Positions 1 through 13,549 of a stretch of 64,000 bases of DNA are shown one piece after another. The stretch is from Gonapodya sp. JEL0774 (Eukaryota; Monoblepharomycota; Monoblepharidomycetes; Monoblepharidales; Gonapodyaceae). The translations under genes were made by a program, and so were the position numbers. The notes under the pieces were generated by a model. The model did no database searches. It saw only the letters and a program-made list of their open reading frames with translations, and was not told where the DNA came from. How positions within the stretch are numbered: the first letter of the stretch is position 1; the number at the start of each line of letters is the position of its first letter. The stretch is taken from positions 53,766-117,765 of the forward strand of contig JADIIX010000067.1 of the NCBI GenBank assembly GCA_027604505.1, read 5' to 3'.

Positions 1-1088
1 ATTGGTCCTGATGAACACCGCGGCCAAGGAAGAGGAGGGAACTTCTTCCAGTATGCTGGTGGCGTTGAAATATACGGAGGTGGAAACTCCTCGAGTCGCG
101 GAAGGGGAACCGGAAGGAGAGGGCCAAGAGGATCACGACAATTCGAAAGGGTCCAACGCCGTGGTAATGATAGCAATTGGCAGCAGTTCTCAGGGGATGT
201 ATCAGTGGGAGTAGGGAACCACGATCCACTTGGTGACGGCTCGGCAGGCGAACCCATACAACATGCAGATGCCTTAGAGATCCGACGGCAGGAACTAACG
301 GATGGGCGGAACCGGGTGAGCAAGCGAGGTGGTCGCTGTGGTGGCCGGAACAGTCACGAAAGTCGGGAAGAGGCACCTAAGCACAGCATCGCGCCGGAGA
401 TCATGGATGTGGTAAGAGCAAAAAAATTTGCGGTCGTACTGTTGTGTAAACATACTGGATGTGCCTTCACCATCAACAGCCCAACATTGCGCCACCGAGA
501 GAAATCGCAGCAGAAAACTCACAAGAGACGATAGTGAACGACGGAGGAAGGGAAGATTTCTCCGATACTCAAGGTAGCCAAGCCGCGAGCACATCAGATA
601 CGTGGTGAATCTTATCAAACACGTGCTATCCATGCAGGAACGCCACCGATTGAGTCAGGGCCTCAAAGTTTCGTGGCTACACAGTACGTTGATCTGTTTC
701 CAAAACTTAGTCAATCTGCTCTCTCATCCTTTCGAGCTGGTAGCTTTCCGAGTTGGAGCCGTGACAAGCCCGACCAAGTCATGGAAGCGATCAAAGCTTA
801 CGGTGAAGTCGTCAAGTACGAGTTTTATGAGCCGGACGAGCAGTACCCGCACCACAAGCTTTTGGTGCAATTGAAGGTGAGCAGTCGGTAAGCGGGCTTG
901 TGCCACCCGATTAGATTGAAACTTCCGTGTCGAACACGTCCCTCCCATCTTAGAACCCAAGTTCTTTGCTTTCAAGACGCACGCCCATATTCATTCAAGA
1001 ATTCAAGCATCCAATTTGGATTGAGCAGGAAGAAACGTGGGATCCAGAGTACCAGTTGCTGATGAGTGCGAGGCGTCGCCGCTGGTGA
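1..1088 (+). CDS. 3' part of a Gly/Arg-rich (RGG-type) protein gene
   Basis: The window opens inside this gene, so its start is missing. From base 1 one frame reads a Gly/Arg-rich stretch with motifs such as RGQGRGG and SSRGRGTGRRGPRGSR, typical of RGG-box RNA-binding proteins. A later exon (codons to 876) carries the segment DLFPKLSQSALSSF and continues through YPHHKLLVQLK. A GT-AG intron at 877-953 keeps phase and leads to the C-terminus, which ends LLMSARRRRW and a TGA at 1086-1088. The junction between the RGG exon (ending near 411 at GTAAGA) and the middle exon is uncertain: an acceptor at 546 keeps the frame, one at 479 opens another frame. I do not recognise the C-terminal domain. RNA binding is inferred only from composition. 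Confidence 0.55.
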
Positions 1089-1646
1089 TATTCTGTTGGA
1101 AGTATAGAAAAATTCTGCTTGCCTTTATTTGATCCATAAACACCAAATCAAAATCGCGAATACACGAAATCATATCACAAACGCAATGTAATTCATTGCA
1201 CACTTGGTTCCGTATCACCGTGGAATCCCAGTGGTTCAGATTTGATCCCACATTCACATGCAGGCCGCAATAACAAACACAAACGAGCTCGGAGATTTGG
1301 ATGCGGGCAATCACGACTCGTGCGTGCCGCGAGGTCAGCATATATTCGAAGGCCCCATTGTCAGCTGTCGTTGACGTGGCTGTCATGGCGAGACGTCACA
1401 TGACAAGTTCACCAAGAACTACGTGTGTTTCATCTACTCTTGGTACGCACTTTGTTGTGTATAAATGCATTTATTTTGAGGTAATTTCGATTTAGGTTCG
1501 ACCCTTCCCCTCCAGATCTTGGGGCAGCCTCACGGATGTCGTTCCCACGAGGCAGGCCACAGCCAGGACCACCACGGCGAAAAAGAGATCGGCGAACATT
1601 TTTGTATTGGCATCTCGCGCCATCAAAGTCGATTCCGGATTCTACG
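1089..1646. other. Intergenic region, no gene seen
   Basis: AT-richer spacer between the RGG protein gene and the desaturase gene, holding the 3' end of one and the 5' region of the other. An in-frame extension upstream of the desaturase ATG exists from about 1536 but starts with a non-ATG codon, so I treat it as untranslated. No RNA gene or repeat was recognised. Confidence 0.5.
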
Positions 1647-3259
1647 ATGAGCGCCGAGAAAGCCCCGAAGATAACGGGCTTCGTCCCTCGCTCCTTTGCG
1701 CTGCCCAATAAGGATGAAATCACGTTGGCAACACTCAAGAAAGCCATACCTTCCCACTGCTTCGAGCGATCCGTCATGATTTCGTTCCAGTACCTCATGC
1801 AAGATTGCGCGATTATGGCCGCGTTATGGTGGTTCGCGCATGAAATCCTCGACGGGGGCAGCTTCGGAGGTGGGGGTGGTGTCTTGGAGGGTTACCCGTT
1901 CCTTGTCAGGGCAAGTGTCTGGGCGCTGTGGCAGTTCGCGGCAGGCGCTGTTATGTTTGGGCTCTGGATCGTCGCACACGGTGAGCTTGATGGCACTTGA
2001 TGAGATAATGTGGGTTGTGGTGGATATAAATAGATATATCCATTACTCGCGAACGGATATGTTGGACAACCAAAGAATGCGGTCACGGAGCGTTCTCCGA
2101 CTACCCCATCCTCAACCACACTGTCGGCTACTTCGTCCACACCCTTCTCCTGGTCCCGTACTTCTCTTGGCAAATCAGTCACAGCCACCACCACCACTTC
2201 ACCGGCCACCACGTCAAAGACGAGGCATTCGTGCCACCTAACCGTACACAGCACCTGGGCAAACCCATTAGCAAAGGGAGTGCGGAAGCCATGTACTACG
2301 ACACGGACAAGGAGCGAGAGGCCCTTCCGGCGGATGACAAAGGCGTTTTGAGCACGCGATGGGGAAATCTACTGGCTCTTGTCACCATGTGGACCGTAGC
2401 ATTCCCTCTATATCTGCTCACGCACATTCAGGGACGTGACTATGGAAGGTGACTCTGTCGAAAGAAACTCCCTGAGGAATCCGCCACTCTCTCGCTCACT
2501 CCTGCTCCCCAAGGTTCACAAACCACTACGATCCCATGTCGCCCCTCTTCCTCCCCAAGCAAAGAATTTTGATCGTCGCAAGTGACCTCGGGATTCTTGC
2601 TGTCCTCCTAGCTTGCGGCCAGTGGGCGCGCGTCGCAGGAATCTCTGTGGTGGCGCGATACTATATAATCCCTTACCTCTGGACAAACTTCTGGCTCACA
2701 ACCATTACCCTCTTGCAGGTGAGCGGATTGTGACCATATCTCTTTGTCCACTCGTTGTGGTTTTATGAGAAAAATATTCTTGTTTGGGGGTGATGTTTTA
2801 GCACACCGACTCTCGGCTCCCTCACTACAAAGACACGGAATGGTCATACATCCGCGGCGCTCTCTGCACCGTTGACCGTGATTTCGGCATCTTCAACCAC
2901 ATTCACCACAATATGTACGTTGACTTTCGAGCCTCGAATGAATCTTTGACGCCTGGACCCCGTCCTCGCATTCCATCCCTACAGCGCCGACACCCACATT
3001 GCCCACCACCTTTTCCCCACCATTCCTCACTACCACGCCACCGAGGCCACCTACCACCTCCGCAAGGTCCTCGAGCCTGCCGGTTTGTACACCCACGACG
3101 AAGGTTCCTGGCTCTACGCCGCGTGGAGCGCGTACAGGAACTGCCGATTCGTGGAGGATGAAGGTGAGGCGTCACTGCTTGATAGTGATGTATGGAACGT
3201 TGGTTTGTGACACATGGTTACCTGTCGTTTCAGGCGACGTGTTGTTCTTCAGGCGATGA
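1647..3259 (+). CDS. FAD2: Membrane fatty acid desaturase (delta-12/omega-3 type)
   Basis: Likely introduces a double bond into oleoyl or linoleoyl chains in the ER membrane. Six exons fit in phase: 1647-1980, 2076-2448, 2514-2718, 2802-2914, 2985-3163 and 3234-3259, giving 409 aa, a normal family length. The three diiron histidine boxes are visible: HECGH, which is split by intron 1; [11 protein letters not shown] in exon 2; and HIAHH, preceded by IADT, in exon 5. Hydrophobic segments precede box 1 and follow box 2 (residues near [18 protein letters not shown]). The ATG at 1647 gives the usual short hydrophilic N-terminus. Every intron is needed to keep these motifs in one frame. The sequence alone does not separate delta-12 from delta-15 specificity. 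FAD2 is used as a family label. Confidence 0.93.
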
Positions 3260-3945
3260 AGTGGCAGAGATACCGAGTAAATATCTAACATAGACTGACC
3301 GCTAGATGAGAGGAACAAATTAGATGACATAGAGACCATTGTTTCCTTTTCGGAATATCCATGTCTCGGTTCAGAAATTCTTGATGCACACGTTACATAG
3401 TTTGCACCAACAGAAAATACTGCGTTCCACCGACTTAAACTCACAAAACTCTCCGTCCACGCTTTGAAAGTCTTGAGAGTGGTAAATTTACATCCTCGTG
3501 CGAATGCCGAAATTGCACACCTGGAGACGTGGCTGCCCTTTGTGGGCATCCGTTCGGTCGATCGCCGCTCCCGGGCGGCACCTCCAACAGAAGGGGAGAT
3601 GGTATTGAGCAAAATATGTTGCCGAATCAACAAGATGATCACTATGTCTTTCAGAAGTAAAATTCCATGCACTCCAGCTCTTCTGTACGTATATATATAT
3701 ACGAAAGCATTACAACACAGGCTGCCTCCACGACTACCACAAGCGAGGTAGCGTGCTCTCTTTTTACGAATTAGAGATCAACATGAACGCTGTTGTCTTT
3801 CGGTGATTGGGAGCACTTGGTCATCCAGAGGAGTGCTGTGAATGGGGGGACTACCTGTCATTCATTCGGTGAATCAGCCCCTCAAGTTCCAATCCGCCGT
3901 TTCAAAACCCCATCATCGAAAAAACTCTGGGGTCATCGATCCGAT
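3260..3945. other. Intergenic region carrying a dispersed repeat
   Basis: Spacer between the desaturase gene and the Furry gene. It contains one copy of a dispersed repeat (3645-3790, listed separately). The rest shows no convincing gene. An in-frame extension of the Furry reading frame runs back to about 3793 but has no ATG before 3946. Confidence 0.45.
3645..3790 (+). repeat. Dispersed repeat A, copy 1
   Basis: About 145 bp that recurs in opposite orientation at 15996-16139. Both copies can be read as the same short peptide, containing CLHDY-K-RGSVLS-YELEINMN with few changes (H or Q after DY; F or V before YEL). This suggests a former exon, although no flanking gene is evident. The two copies flank the Furry gene and the TPR gene as an inverted pair about 12.2 kb apart. 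Confidence 0.8.
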
Positions 3946-6900
3946 ATGGATGGGCAACGGACGGGACGAACGATTCCTTTGATCGTGATACCCCCACCCC
4001 CTGGTGGAGGTGCTGGTAGCGAATCAAGCAACTCCTACCAGCAGCCCACCAGGCCGCTGTCTTCTGCATTTGGGTCAGGGGCGCCTTCTGTATCTCGTTC
4101 CAGTACTTTCGATGGATTCCAGGGATTCCCCGCGGGAAACTCGTCTTCAACTGCCCAACCTGCCGTGGAGATGCCTGGTCGAAGAACCCCAATCCAAATA
4201 GTGATTCCTCCAGTGGGAACAGGTCGAGCGACGTCAGGCTCAGCGCAGCAAACAAGTCCTGTAACCAGGAAGAGCATTGATCAACCAGGCCGGAGGACGG
4301 CTGGTGGAGGAAGACTTCGCTCGACGAGCCTTCCCGGGGTACCCATTTCCTCCGTGCCGGACACGGATGATGAAGCTGGCAGCTCTGTTCCTAAAGAAGT
4401 TGAGAGACCCAATCCTTTTGCTGGATTTTCGTTTGAAGCCGCAGCAAAGGCACCGAGCAACGGAGCTAGTGCGTCCAGTTATGGAGCCCGGGATAGGGAC
4501 AGGGAAGAAGGACACAACTCACACACACGTGAATCAACTGCTGAAACACATCATGGAGGAAGTTCCGCGGGGGGCAGGAAGGGTCCCACCTGGCTCGTTC
4601 TGCAGGACCTCATGTCGGAGTTCGTCCGTATGGCGGAGATCAAGAGTGCGAGTGTATTGGCACTGAGTGTCACGGTGAGTCATTCAAAACTGACACCTTG
4701 CTTGAGCTCGCGAATTGCACGTTGTACCGTACCGCCATGTATTCCGAGCGTCACCACACCTACTTTCGCAATGAACACGTCTGTCCAGACTCACGTCGTT
4801 TTATCACGTCATTGCTCTAACACCCGCCAACCATCCTCTCCCATCATGCAGGATCGGGATCCAGACCTTTCAATACACATACGCCCTGGTGTGGACCCTG
4901 CTTTTGATCGCGTGGTCGGCTCCCTTGGGCGGATGTCCCGCCACTACCCAAAACTGGTTCTGGACTCGATCATGGTGTGGCGGAAAACCAAGAGCGAATC
5001 TGCGGAGGAGCAAAGCGATTGGGAGTCTGATACCTCTTCGATGATCTCAGGACGGCGGTCGCTTGACGAGCGCAACCGGTCGATGCTGAAAGAAAGACGT
5101 TCCGTAAGTAACTGCTGTGTAGTTTCACTAGACTCCTTTTCATAATCATTTTCGCTCTTGAAGCTTGTCGCCAACTTTATTCTGTGCCGTGCGCTTCACG
5201 AAATCATCCGTAACAACGAAGCTAACCCGCGTGGATTTCCTCCAGATTTGGGAGCCAAGTTCGAGGACATGCTCTTTGGGCAACTCATCAACAGCGATCC
5301 GTGAGTGCTTGTAGTTTGTAGGCAGTATGAGATTAGCACAATCAATCCTCTGTCCACCCGACGTGCATTTCAGAGAACTTCTCGCCATCTCACCGAATCG
5401 GCAAGCGAACTTTGAAATGTTCGCTCAAGTCATCGGTGTACTCTCGAAGATTAGGTGGGCTGATCGTCTCCGTATTACCGACACTGGTCCTATCGTCATG
5501 GTTATGGTCATCGCACAAGATTCTCATCTGTGGCCGATAAGTTTACCGCGGAGCTACCAAAGTTGGTACAAGCTAAGGAGGGGAAGCTAGAGTTGTTCTT
5601 GAGTGCCACTAGATTCCTATCTCTCAAAGTGAGTTGGAGCCTCCTTTCAAATGTTTCCACCCACCGGAGCACACCTCTGATCTACCCACCAGCTCTATCC
5701 GGTTGAAGCACTCGAAGAATCCGCAGACTTCATCGAAACCCTCGCGCACCACTTCCACAATGCACACACCCAACGTACCAAGCATGCCTATGCAGAGGTT
5801 CTGGTCGAACTCTTGGAGCCTATTGGAGCACAAGCCACTGCGGATGTGAATGTGCAACAGTGGGCCAAAGCCGTCGAGGCATTGTATTCCAGAACACTTA
5901 AGCTGGCAGGAAAGCCGCGACATTACTCGGTGGCTGTGCCATTACTCGCCACCGTTTTGTCAGTTGCGCCAAAAGCTCTCTTTCTCAATAATTGGGGTAC
6001 ATTTGTGGACTTTTTCTTGACCAGACTCAAGGAAAAGACGTTGACAATCAGGAGGCTTGCTCTCACGTGTCTTTCGCGAGTGGTTTGGGTTTACCTGTTT
6101 CGGTGCGGAGAGGCATCATTGTCGAATGTGCAAAAGAAGTTGGAGCACATATTCCGGTAAGTCTGTGCTACTTTGATTCGAAGATTCCCTCACCCAACTT
6201 AGCACGAATGTTCAATTCTTTTAGTTACCTTCTTCCGCCACGGAGGAGAGATGTCTATCCTCAAGAAACTCCAGGTACTGTGGAAGTGCTCAGTCGCATG
6301 ATTGCATATGTTGGCAACAAGCATTGGGAGTATGCTGTGGACTCACTCGTTCTACCCTTGCTTAATCACGATCACCAACCTTCATCGAACGTGGGCACAA
6401 GCACCTTGATGCTTCCTGGGACAATGGCCACGATGGCAACCACTGCGATGAGTTATGGAGTGCCGAGTGGAACTTACGCAACTGGGATATCTTTTGCACC
6501 TTCCAGTATTGCTCCGAGTATTATGTCGAGCTTGGACGATGGAACTGATCCGACTTTGGCGCCTGAGCGGATGGTAGCAGCTCTAAGGGGATTCATGATG
6601 ATGCTTGCAGACGTTGAAACAGCAGCAGTTGCTTCAATCAACGAAGTACTACCCAGCCGGTCGAGAGCTGAGTCTGTGGGGAGCAATGGGAAGGGGTTGT
6701 CTGGCCGTATGGTGATTCCGGTGCCAACGTTCCCTGGACTTCTCTCCGAGACAGACCTAAAGCCATCCAATTTTGCCAAGTTTGGTTCCGGAGACTGGGA
6801 ATTCTTGCGTCGGGCGTCTGCCGCGCTATCGCTTGGGGTGAGTATGGTTTGTTCCCTCAGGTCAGGAACACTTGAATCTTCTCTTCTTACAGGCGTCGTC

Positions 6901-9900
6901 CGAGCGTTCACTCACTGCTTCAAGTAACTCACCAGTTGTTAAGCAATCGACCTTTACTGGAATCTTCCCTGACGGAGATGAAGCCGTTCCAATCCCTGCC
7001 GGTGCCCTTTCATCAATGGTATCTGATCGTATGGGATTCTCAGCACTAGACTCGCTCAACACTGTCAATGTCCTCCTTGGTCGACTGCTTCTCAACGTCG
7101 ATCTCAGTGTTGGCGGAATGTTGGTATTGCTTAACAGCAATCTTTGGTCTGGCGTAAACCGTGACAGAGAACGAGACGAAAACCATCGACTAAGCATGGC
7201 GTCGAGCGTGTCAAACTCTTCCGGTGGAAGGGAAAGCTTCGCTTCCTCTCGAACGTCAGTCAAGCGTGTGTCATCCGGCCCAGGTTCAGAGTCAAGTTTC
7301 GATCTCTCTGGCGCGTCCCCTCCAACCCAAAGCATACTCCCAGGAGCAGTGCCGTTGAAGAAAGCCCCACACATTGAGCTAGCAAAAACAATTATTTCGT
7401 GCGTTCCACGATGTTGCCCCACTTCCTTGACACCGGAATTGGTGGTCGACTTGCTTTCGAAGTACCTTCTACATGCTGATGAGGGAATACGAAAGGCAAG
7501 CTCAGCAGCGCTCATCCGAATATCAAAAATTGAAGAAGTCGGAGGCGACGCTGCATGGTGGGTCAACGACCGAATCGACGATACGGAAAACTCGCGATCT
7601 CGGACTCCATCAATGTCGGGGCCCCGCTTTCAGTGGAATAGCGTAGAGGAGATGGTCGCGCGTGTCTGCACAGAATCATTACTCTCATTTGAATCAGAGC
7701 ACATGCCTGAGTTTGTCTTCTTGCTCGGGAGGAGTGACGATTTCGATTCAGAAGGGACAGGCAACCTCTTTGATAATGGATACAAGACCATTGTGCAGCT
7801 TTCGGAGCTGTGGGCTGCGGAACGTAAGGACGCTTTCGAAAGGTTAGTTCCTTCATTTCCAAGGGCCTGTCGTACTACTAAACGTCTTCGCCAACAGTAT
7901 GAGCAATGATGTTGATTCGGCTCTCTCTCCAAGGGATCCAGACATAGTGAATCTTGCAATCGAAGAGATCGAAAGTTGGGGGCTTACGCTATTGTTCGGA
8001 CCCCTTCCACCAGTTCGCAAATATGGATTACAGCTGCTTCGGATTGCAGCGAATCTGATGGATGACACTCTCGGGCCACCACCCTCACCACCTGCTTTCC
8101 TTGCAAGTCCTCTCATTGGAGGAATCGACCTGAAGAGCCCTTTTGGCAACTATATCACTAACAGGGAGCTGAGGATCATCCATATAATGGAACTGTTCAG
8201 TGACGAGCTAGTCGAGAAACACTTCAAAGGCATCTCCGCATCGGTGGTTGCAGGAGAAGCTGCAAAACTTCAGGAAGTGGCGCGCCGCTCTCGGCTCTCC
8301 GGAAAGCAAGGTCTTGCAGCTGTCGCAATGAGTGAAGATCAGCAGGATGCTGGAATCTGGAACCGCTGTGTTTCCGATCTCGCCGTTTTGTTCGTGAAGC
8401 ATGGCAGTAAAGAGGTTCTCACCAACACGCTAACCCGAATCGGCCGAAGGATAGTTCAAATGATGCCTCATATTGTGGCGGCTGCCGATCAAACCACCCC
8501 GCCCCCTGAGAAAAGCACCTCCGCGATTGTAACGTGGGCCACGACCCCCTACCGTGTACTCGTTCCTCTTACGAAGTTCGGTTCCCAACCTCAGATGGCT
8601 GTCCCTCCCGCTACTGATGATATGGTGCAACAATGGAAGACTTGTCTTATATTCGCAATGGCAGCACTGGACTTCGTTTCTCCAAAGAGCGCCGAGGGGC
8701 TTCAGTGGGAGAGTGCACTGCGGCGCGATCAGTTCATTGGACTTGCCGCTGCAGCGACGACCACACGCTCGTCAATTACATCGTCAAAGGCGCTGTTTCA
8801 GTTAGTTCTCCCACTACTTTCTACAGAGAAACTCTCAATCAGGGGAGGCATAATTACTGCGCTTGGATGCGTTACAATTTCAAACTATTACCCGTTATTT
8901 CAAGAACTCCAGCCATTGATGGCAGTTATTGCAGATGATCACCACCAGCGATTCGGTGGAAGTGCCATGGAGCAAGGCTTTGGTCAAAGAATGCCAATGA
9001 CTGTGTCGCAGCAACCTCGACCTCGATCAACAAGTGGCTTGTTGGCACTGGCTTCTAGTAGCTCACAGATGAACGCTGCAGCAAAGAAGATTGAGCGGCT
9101 TCGCACCGAGGTCGCGCACTTGTTTTCGCTCACTTCTTGCTTCGTGATGGATGACAAATGCAGGAAAGACCCCGCCGTTCTCTCCTCAGTCGCTCAATAT
9201 ATCATACAAGGCTCAAGGTTTCTCAGCGACCCTACAGTCCAAACAGACTGGACCTTTCTCCTTTATCGTTATCACTTTTGCAGTCTGGTATGTCGACCCT
9301 ATTTATGCGTACGGATTGGTACGGAACGTCAACGAGCTTTACAATGTTCAAGGTTGAAAAACTCTACAAGTTGTGCTCACCAAGCTCAATTCCCGAAGAG
9401 CAACACCCTCAGTTCCTCAATTTGGAGTCTCATTTCACGGTCGAGATTCGTGGGACAACGGCCGAAGTACGAATTCGGGAACTATTCTCCTCGGAAATGC
9501 GACATCTATTGTTCAAGCTCGCCGAAAGGTAAGATTTCTGATAAGTGTCGAACCCTTTGCTGATGTTTAAACCATTCTGATGGATTTCTGCAGCTGGTGT
9601 GGTCATGGTCCGATGGGTCCCTTAACACTGGCAAGAGATACAAGAACCATCAATACAGCCATTGAAATTATCAGAGATCCTCGAGAACGATCAAACTTGG
9701 CGATAACCATGCACGAACAACGTCAGCTCCTCGAATACGCCGCTCTGAAATGTATGACCGTATTGTTAAGGGGGCCTCTCGTCGCAACAGAACGTAACTC
9801 GGAGACTTCTGGCAGAGATGAGAACGCGATGAGACGAAAGGGCCGACACTCGAAAAATGTCTCAGAAGGGGGCAACAACGATGATTTAAGAACTGCAGCG

Positions 9901-12900
9901 ACATTGGTTGATGCCACGGATGAAGTGGGGGAACCTTCTGGCTCCTTCGACATTGAATCTGTCTTTTTGTGGATTGAATCATTATGTGAGCTATAAACTC
10001 GCATTTTGTGGATGGCACTCGCTCATAAGTTTCCGAAAGTCAAAGGATCCGACCAAACCATCCAGGCAATAGGGAGAACAGCTTTGAAAGCTCTCATTGA
10101 AAGCAGCAAAGATGACGGCGCGCTTATTGTACGGCTGATGAAACACTGTTACGTGCCAGGGAATGCCATTTTCGACCGAGCCTGTTTCACTGGGTTGGCA
10201 GATGCAATGAGCACAATTGAAGACTTCCGGTGCCGCCTCGTGAGGCAAATGGCTTTGGCTCTGACCAAAGTTGGAGACGAGAATATTGTGGTTAGGAAGT
10301 CGGCATTGAAGCTTATTGGAAGTGTCCAAACCCGGCTACTGGGTGACGAACTTCCTTCCTCTGGCAACGTACGATCTCCGCCGGTGACAATGGATGATAG
10401 CGAATACACTCTCGCATGCGCAGCCTTACCAGGAGATTCAGAAGCTATTCAGAGATTGTTTTCGGTGCGACTGGCAATGTCACACCCAGAGCAATCCCTT
10501 GAGGTATAGTGGGAACTTTCTCAATCGTTTGGAAGATCCGGTAGCTGAACTGATTCCCTTTCACAGATGATGTCCGAGTTTTTCTACTGGCTCGATGTGA
10601 TAGATAGCGCGTCCATTGCTCCCGTTCACACCAAAACGAAGGAGGCAGTAATCAGGCTGATGCTACGCATGCTTGTTCCGTGGATCCGCAACCTCAACTT
10701 AGCGAACCCCGCACAGCTAACCGTGTTTATGGCAGCATATTCTCACAAGAGCGACCCAACTCTGGAAGAATTCCAAAAGAATGTGACGGATGGCGTCCTC
10801 ACAAACTTTTTGGTACTCACAGTTCGTCACATGGACCGATTCCCCACCGAAGTCGAGGCTCTCTGGAGAAACTGGCTTGAAGATTTGTGAGTTAATGAGG
10901 CTGTCACAAAGTTCCGAGTTCCATTTTCAAAGTTTCTTTAGGTCCACCATGGACTTGGGGATCCGCGCCTACCAATCATTGAATTCAGTGGTTGACGATG
11001 ATGCCGATGTGTGGTCAAGAGGACCCGGAGGTGCAGAGGCCCATCTGGCGATGTTATTGGATTTCCTTCTCACAATTGGAACAAGTGTTCGGAACAACGT
11101 GTTTCTCAGTCTGGCGAGACACATTGTTGCCATCGCCGTGAAATCTCGGGTTGGCCTTGTTCATCTTGTTCAAAAGCTTGTCTCGGAGATCACGATCAAA
11201 AATTTTCTGCCGCCGAAATTAACGGCTGATCGTGGGCAGCAAGAACCAGAGGACGCGGATATACCGCAAGGAACTGTTCGTACTTTTGCCCTGTCTGCTC
11301 TTACGGACTCAAGCGCCGCTAGTAAACCCTCAACGATACCTCCTAATCGGTATCTATACGTCGCTGATTTGGATAGAGAGCTTGTTTCTACTCCAAGAAG
11401 ACCACCGTATTCTCGAGCACAACTTGCTACAATGCTAATGAGAGACTCTACTTACGACTTGGGCTCGGAGGTATTCTTGGAGTACCTTCCGATACTGGTG
11501 CATACTTGCGTGGTTCATTTTGATGCACCGGTGACTGTCATCAGCGAGGATATGAAAACCTTTTTTTTCCATTTGTTTCAAACAATAGTTCCCAGTTCCG
11601 TCGCAGGAGCTTCGATCCTGTCGAAACGTCTGGAAGATTCTCGAGGACAACGGTTGTGGGCTAACGAAGATCTCACACCAAACACGACCACGGAGTCGGT
11701 TCCTAGCAATGCGGAATTAACGGAATTCGTAAATTTGGTGGAGTCGGTGCTGGTTGCTGTCGACGAGGATTTTGGTCAAAAATGGGGGGAGGTGGCTCTG
11801 CTGTGGAGCACAACATCTTCAATCCGCCACACCGCTTGCCGCTCACTTGAAGTTTTCCGAGCAATTATGCCAGCGGTGACATTAGACATGCTAGGTGACT
11901 TCCTCGGAAGATTGGGTAAAACAGTTGGCGCGCGGTCGGATGAGGCGCAAGGCTTTGCTCTAGAAGCTCTTAACACTCTGAGAGCAATGGTAGAGCCGCT
12001 CCAGCGAGATGAAATTCTGCAATTCCCGCAATTTTTTTGGGCTTGTGTTGCAACCCTAGAGAGCCCGCACGAATGGGAGTTTTTACGCGCAGCGGAAATA
12101 TTGGAGAAAATTCTGCGGAAAATGGACCTTAAAGATGTGCAGGCCATGGATATGCTGAGGGGCACCATTCCTCGTGACTGGCAGGGAGGTTTCCCAGGGC
12201 TTCAACCTCTACTACTGAAGGGTTTGAGTTCCTCTGTCACCGAGCCGGTTTCGCTGACGCTCTTGAACTACCTTCTCAGACTTGATCACACAATCGTAGA
12301 TGCATCCAGTGGGCGTGTTTTGTTCGGTCTGCTCGCTAACCTCCCTCGAATGCTTAACCGCTATGATGCGAGCCCTGAGCAGGAGGTGCTGAAGGAGGAA
12401 GCCTCTTGGAACATTGAAGGAGATCTAGCTGCGCTCGCTCGTGAGAAAGGTTTTGATGCCATAGGCAAGCAACTGAGTTTGGTCATCAGGACAAAGTTCC
12501 GCACGAAGTCGGAATACCTTGCCTTCATCATCAAAGGCATCGAGGAGAGCTACTTCCCGGCATTCGAGTTACCAACATTGCGATTTGTCCTAGGACTTCT
12601 TGGCAATAGTAAGGAGATCTACCGCCGCAACTCATTGCAGATTCTGAAACTCTTGATCCCGAGGATCGACCTTTCTCAGTATATGGATCTCATCATGGTC
12701 GAAGACGGCCTGCTCACTCCAATCCTCGACCTCCTGCGATCGGACCTTGCCTCTGAGGTGCTTGAAGTTTTGGACGCACTGCTTGGACAGGACGACCTTT
12801 CAGACACCCGGTATATCTTTAGCGCGCGGAAGATGCAGAAAATTTGTCGGAACGTCAACCCATTCGACGGTCCCAATCCCGTTTCTTCCACGTCTCGCTC

Positions 12901-13412
12901 CGATAGTAAAGAAGAAGAGGTCAATCTAGCCACGGGATGGAGGGTTCATGACCGTCAAAAGGTTTCCGAGGTGGTCAAGCACAATCTCGGTGTGGTGGCT
13001 TCGACGGCGTATACAAATGATCCGGAGGACGAGGAGCAAGGATTCTTATCGTCTGGAACTTTTTCGAGGTTGAACCGATCAAGTGCGAGCTTACCACAGA
13101 GCGAAGTAGGAAGTGCGGGGCCGGAGCCGGTCGTTGAACGGGTGGATATCACCAACACGTGGGTGTTCTTGTCCCAACTTCAATTGTCGATCTTCGAATG
13201 TCGTAACCTAAAATGTTACTCATCACACACTCGAACCCTGCAGTCTGATGCAGAACCTCGATGAGTTCTACTCCACTGTGACGTCCAGGATAAATGCCCT
13301 TGACTCGCCACCAATGCCTCGACACCAACAAGACTCGGGTGGTGGATCCAAGGAGGAATCTAGAGCGAGTACAAGACCGGAGACACCAAGTCGAGGCGGT
13401 GGGGGCGGTTAG
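3946..13412 (+). CDS. TAO3: Furry/Tao3/Mor2 cell-morphogenesis scaffold
   Basis: A giant HEAT/armadillo-like scaffold of the Furry family, which in fungi and animals works with NDR/Orb6/Cbk1 kinases in polarised growth. About 15 exons give roughly 2,830 aa. Clear exons are 3946-4674, 4852-5103, 5164-5300, 5374-5454, 5520-5628, 5693-6156, 6225-6837, 6893-7842, 7898 to about 9236, 9284-9528, 9594-9985, 10040-10503, 10567-10886, 10942 to about 13158-13185, and 13244-13412. Family features include the N-terminal DLMSEFVRMAEIK segment, LVANFILCRALHEI, LDFLLTIGTSVRNN and a C-terminal LMQNLDEFYSTV. A low-complexity Ser/Pro/Gly N-terminus precedes the conserved part, and the tail ends in a Gly run. 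The ATG at 3946 is the first in frame. The boundaries near 9217-9283 and the last donor are uncertain. A dead partial copy lies at 47905-50264. Confidence 0.9.
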
Positions 13413-13549
13413 GGAACAGAGTCGTTGACTGTGGTTACCAGTGAGGAATGAAATACTGTACCATATATGCCGTAATTTCAATTTTTATTGTATGTACAGT
13501 TATGTGTAATGACAGAACCATGTATTATCTGAGTACACGCATGAGTCTG

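Noticed and set aside
3793-3945. Upstream extension of the Furry reading frame
   Set aside because: It contains no ATG before 3946, and the extra residues show no family similarity.
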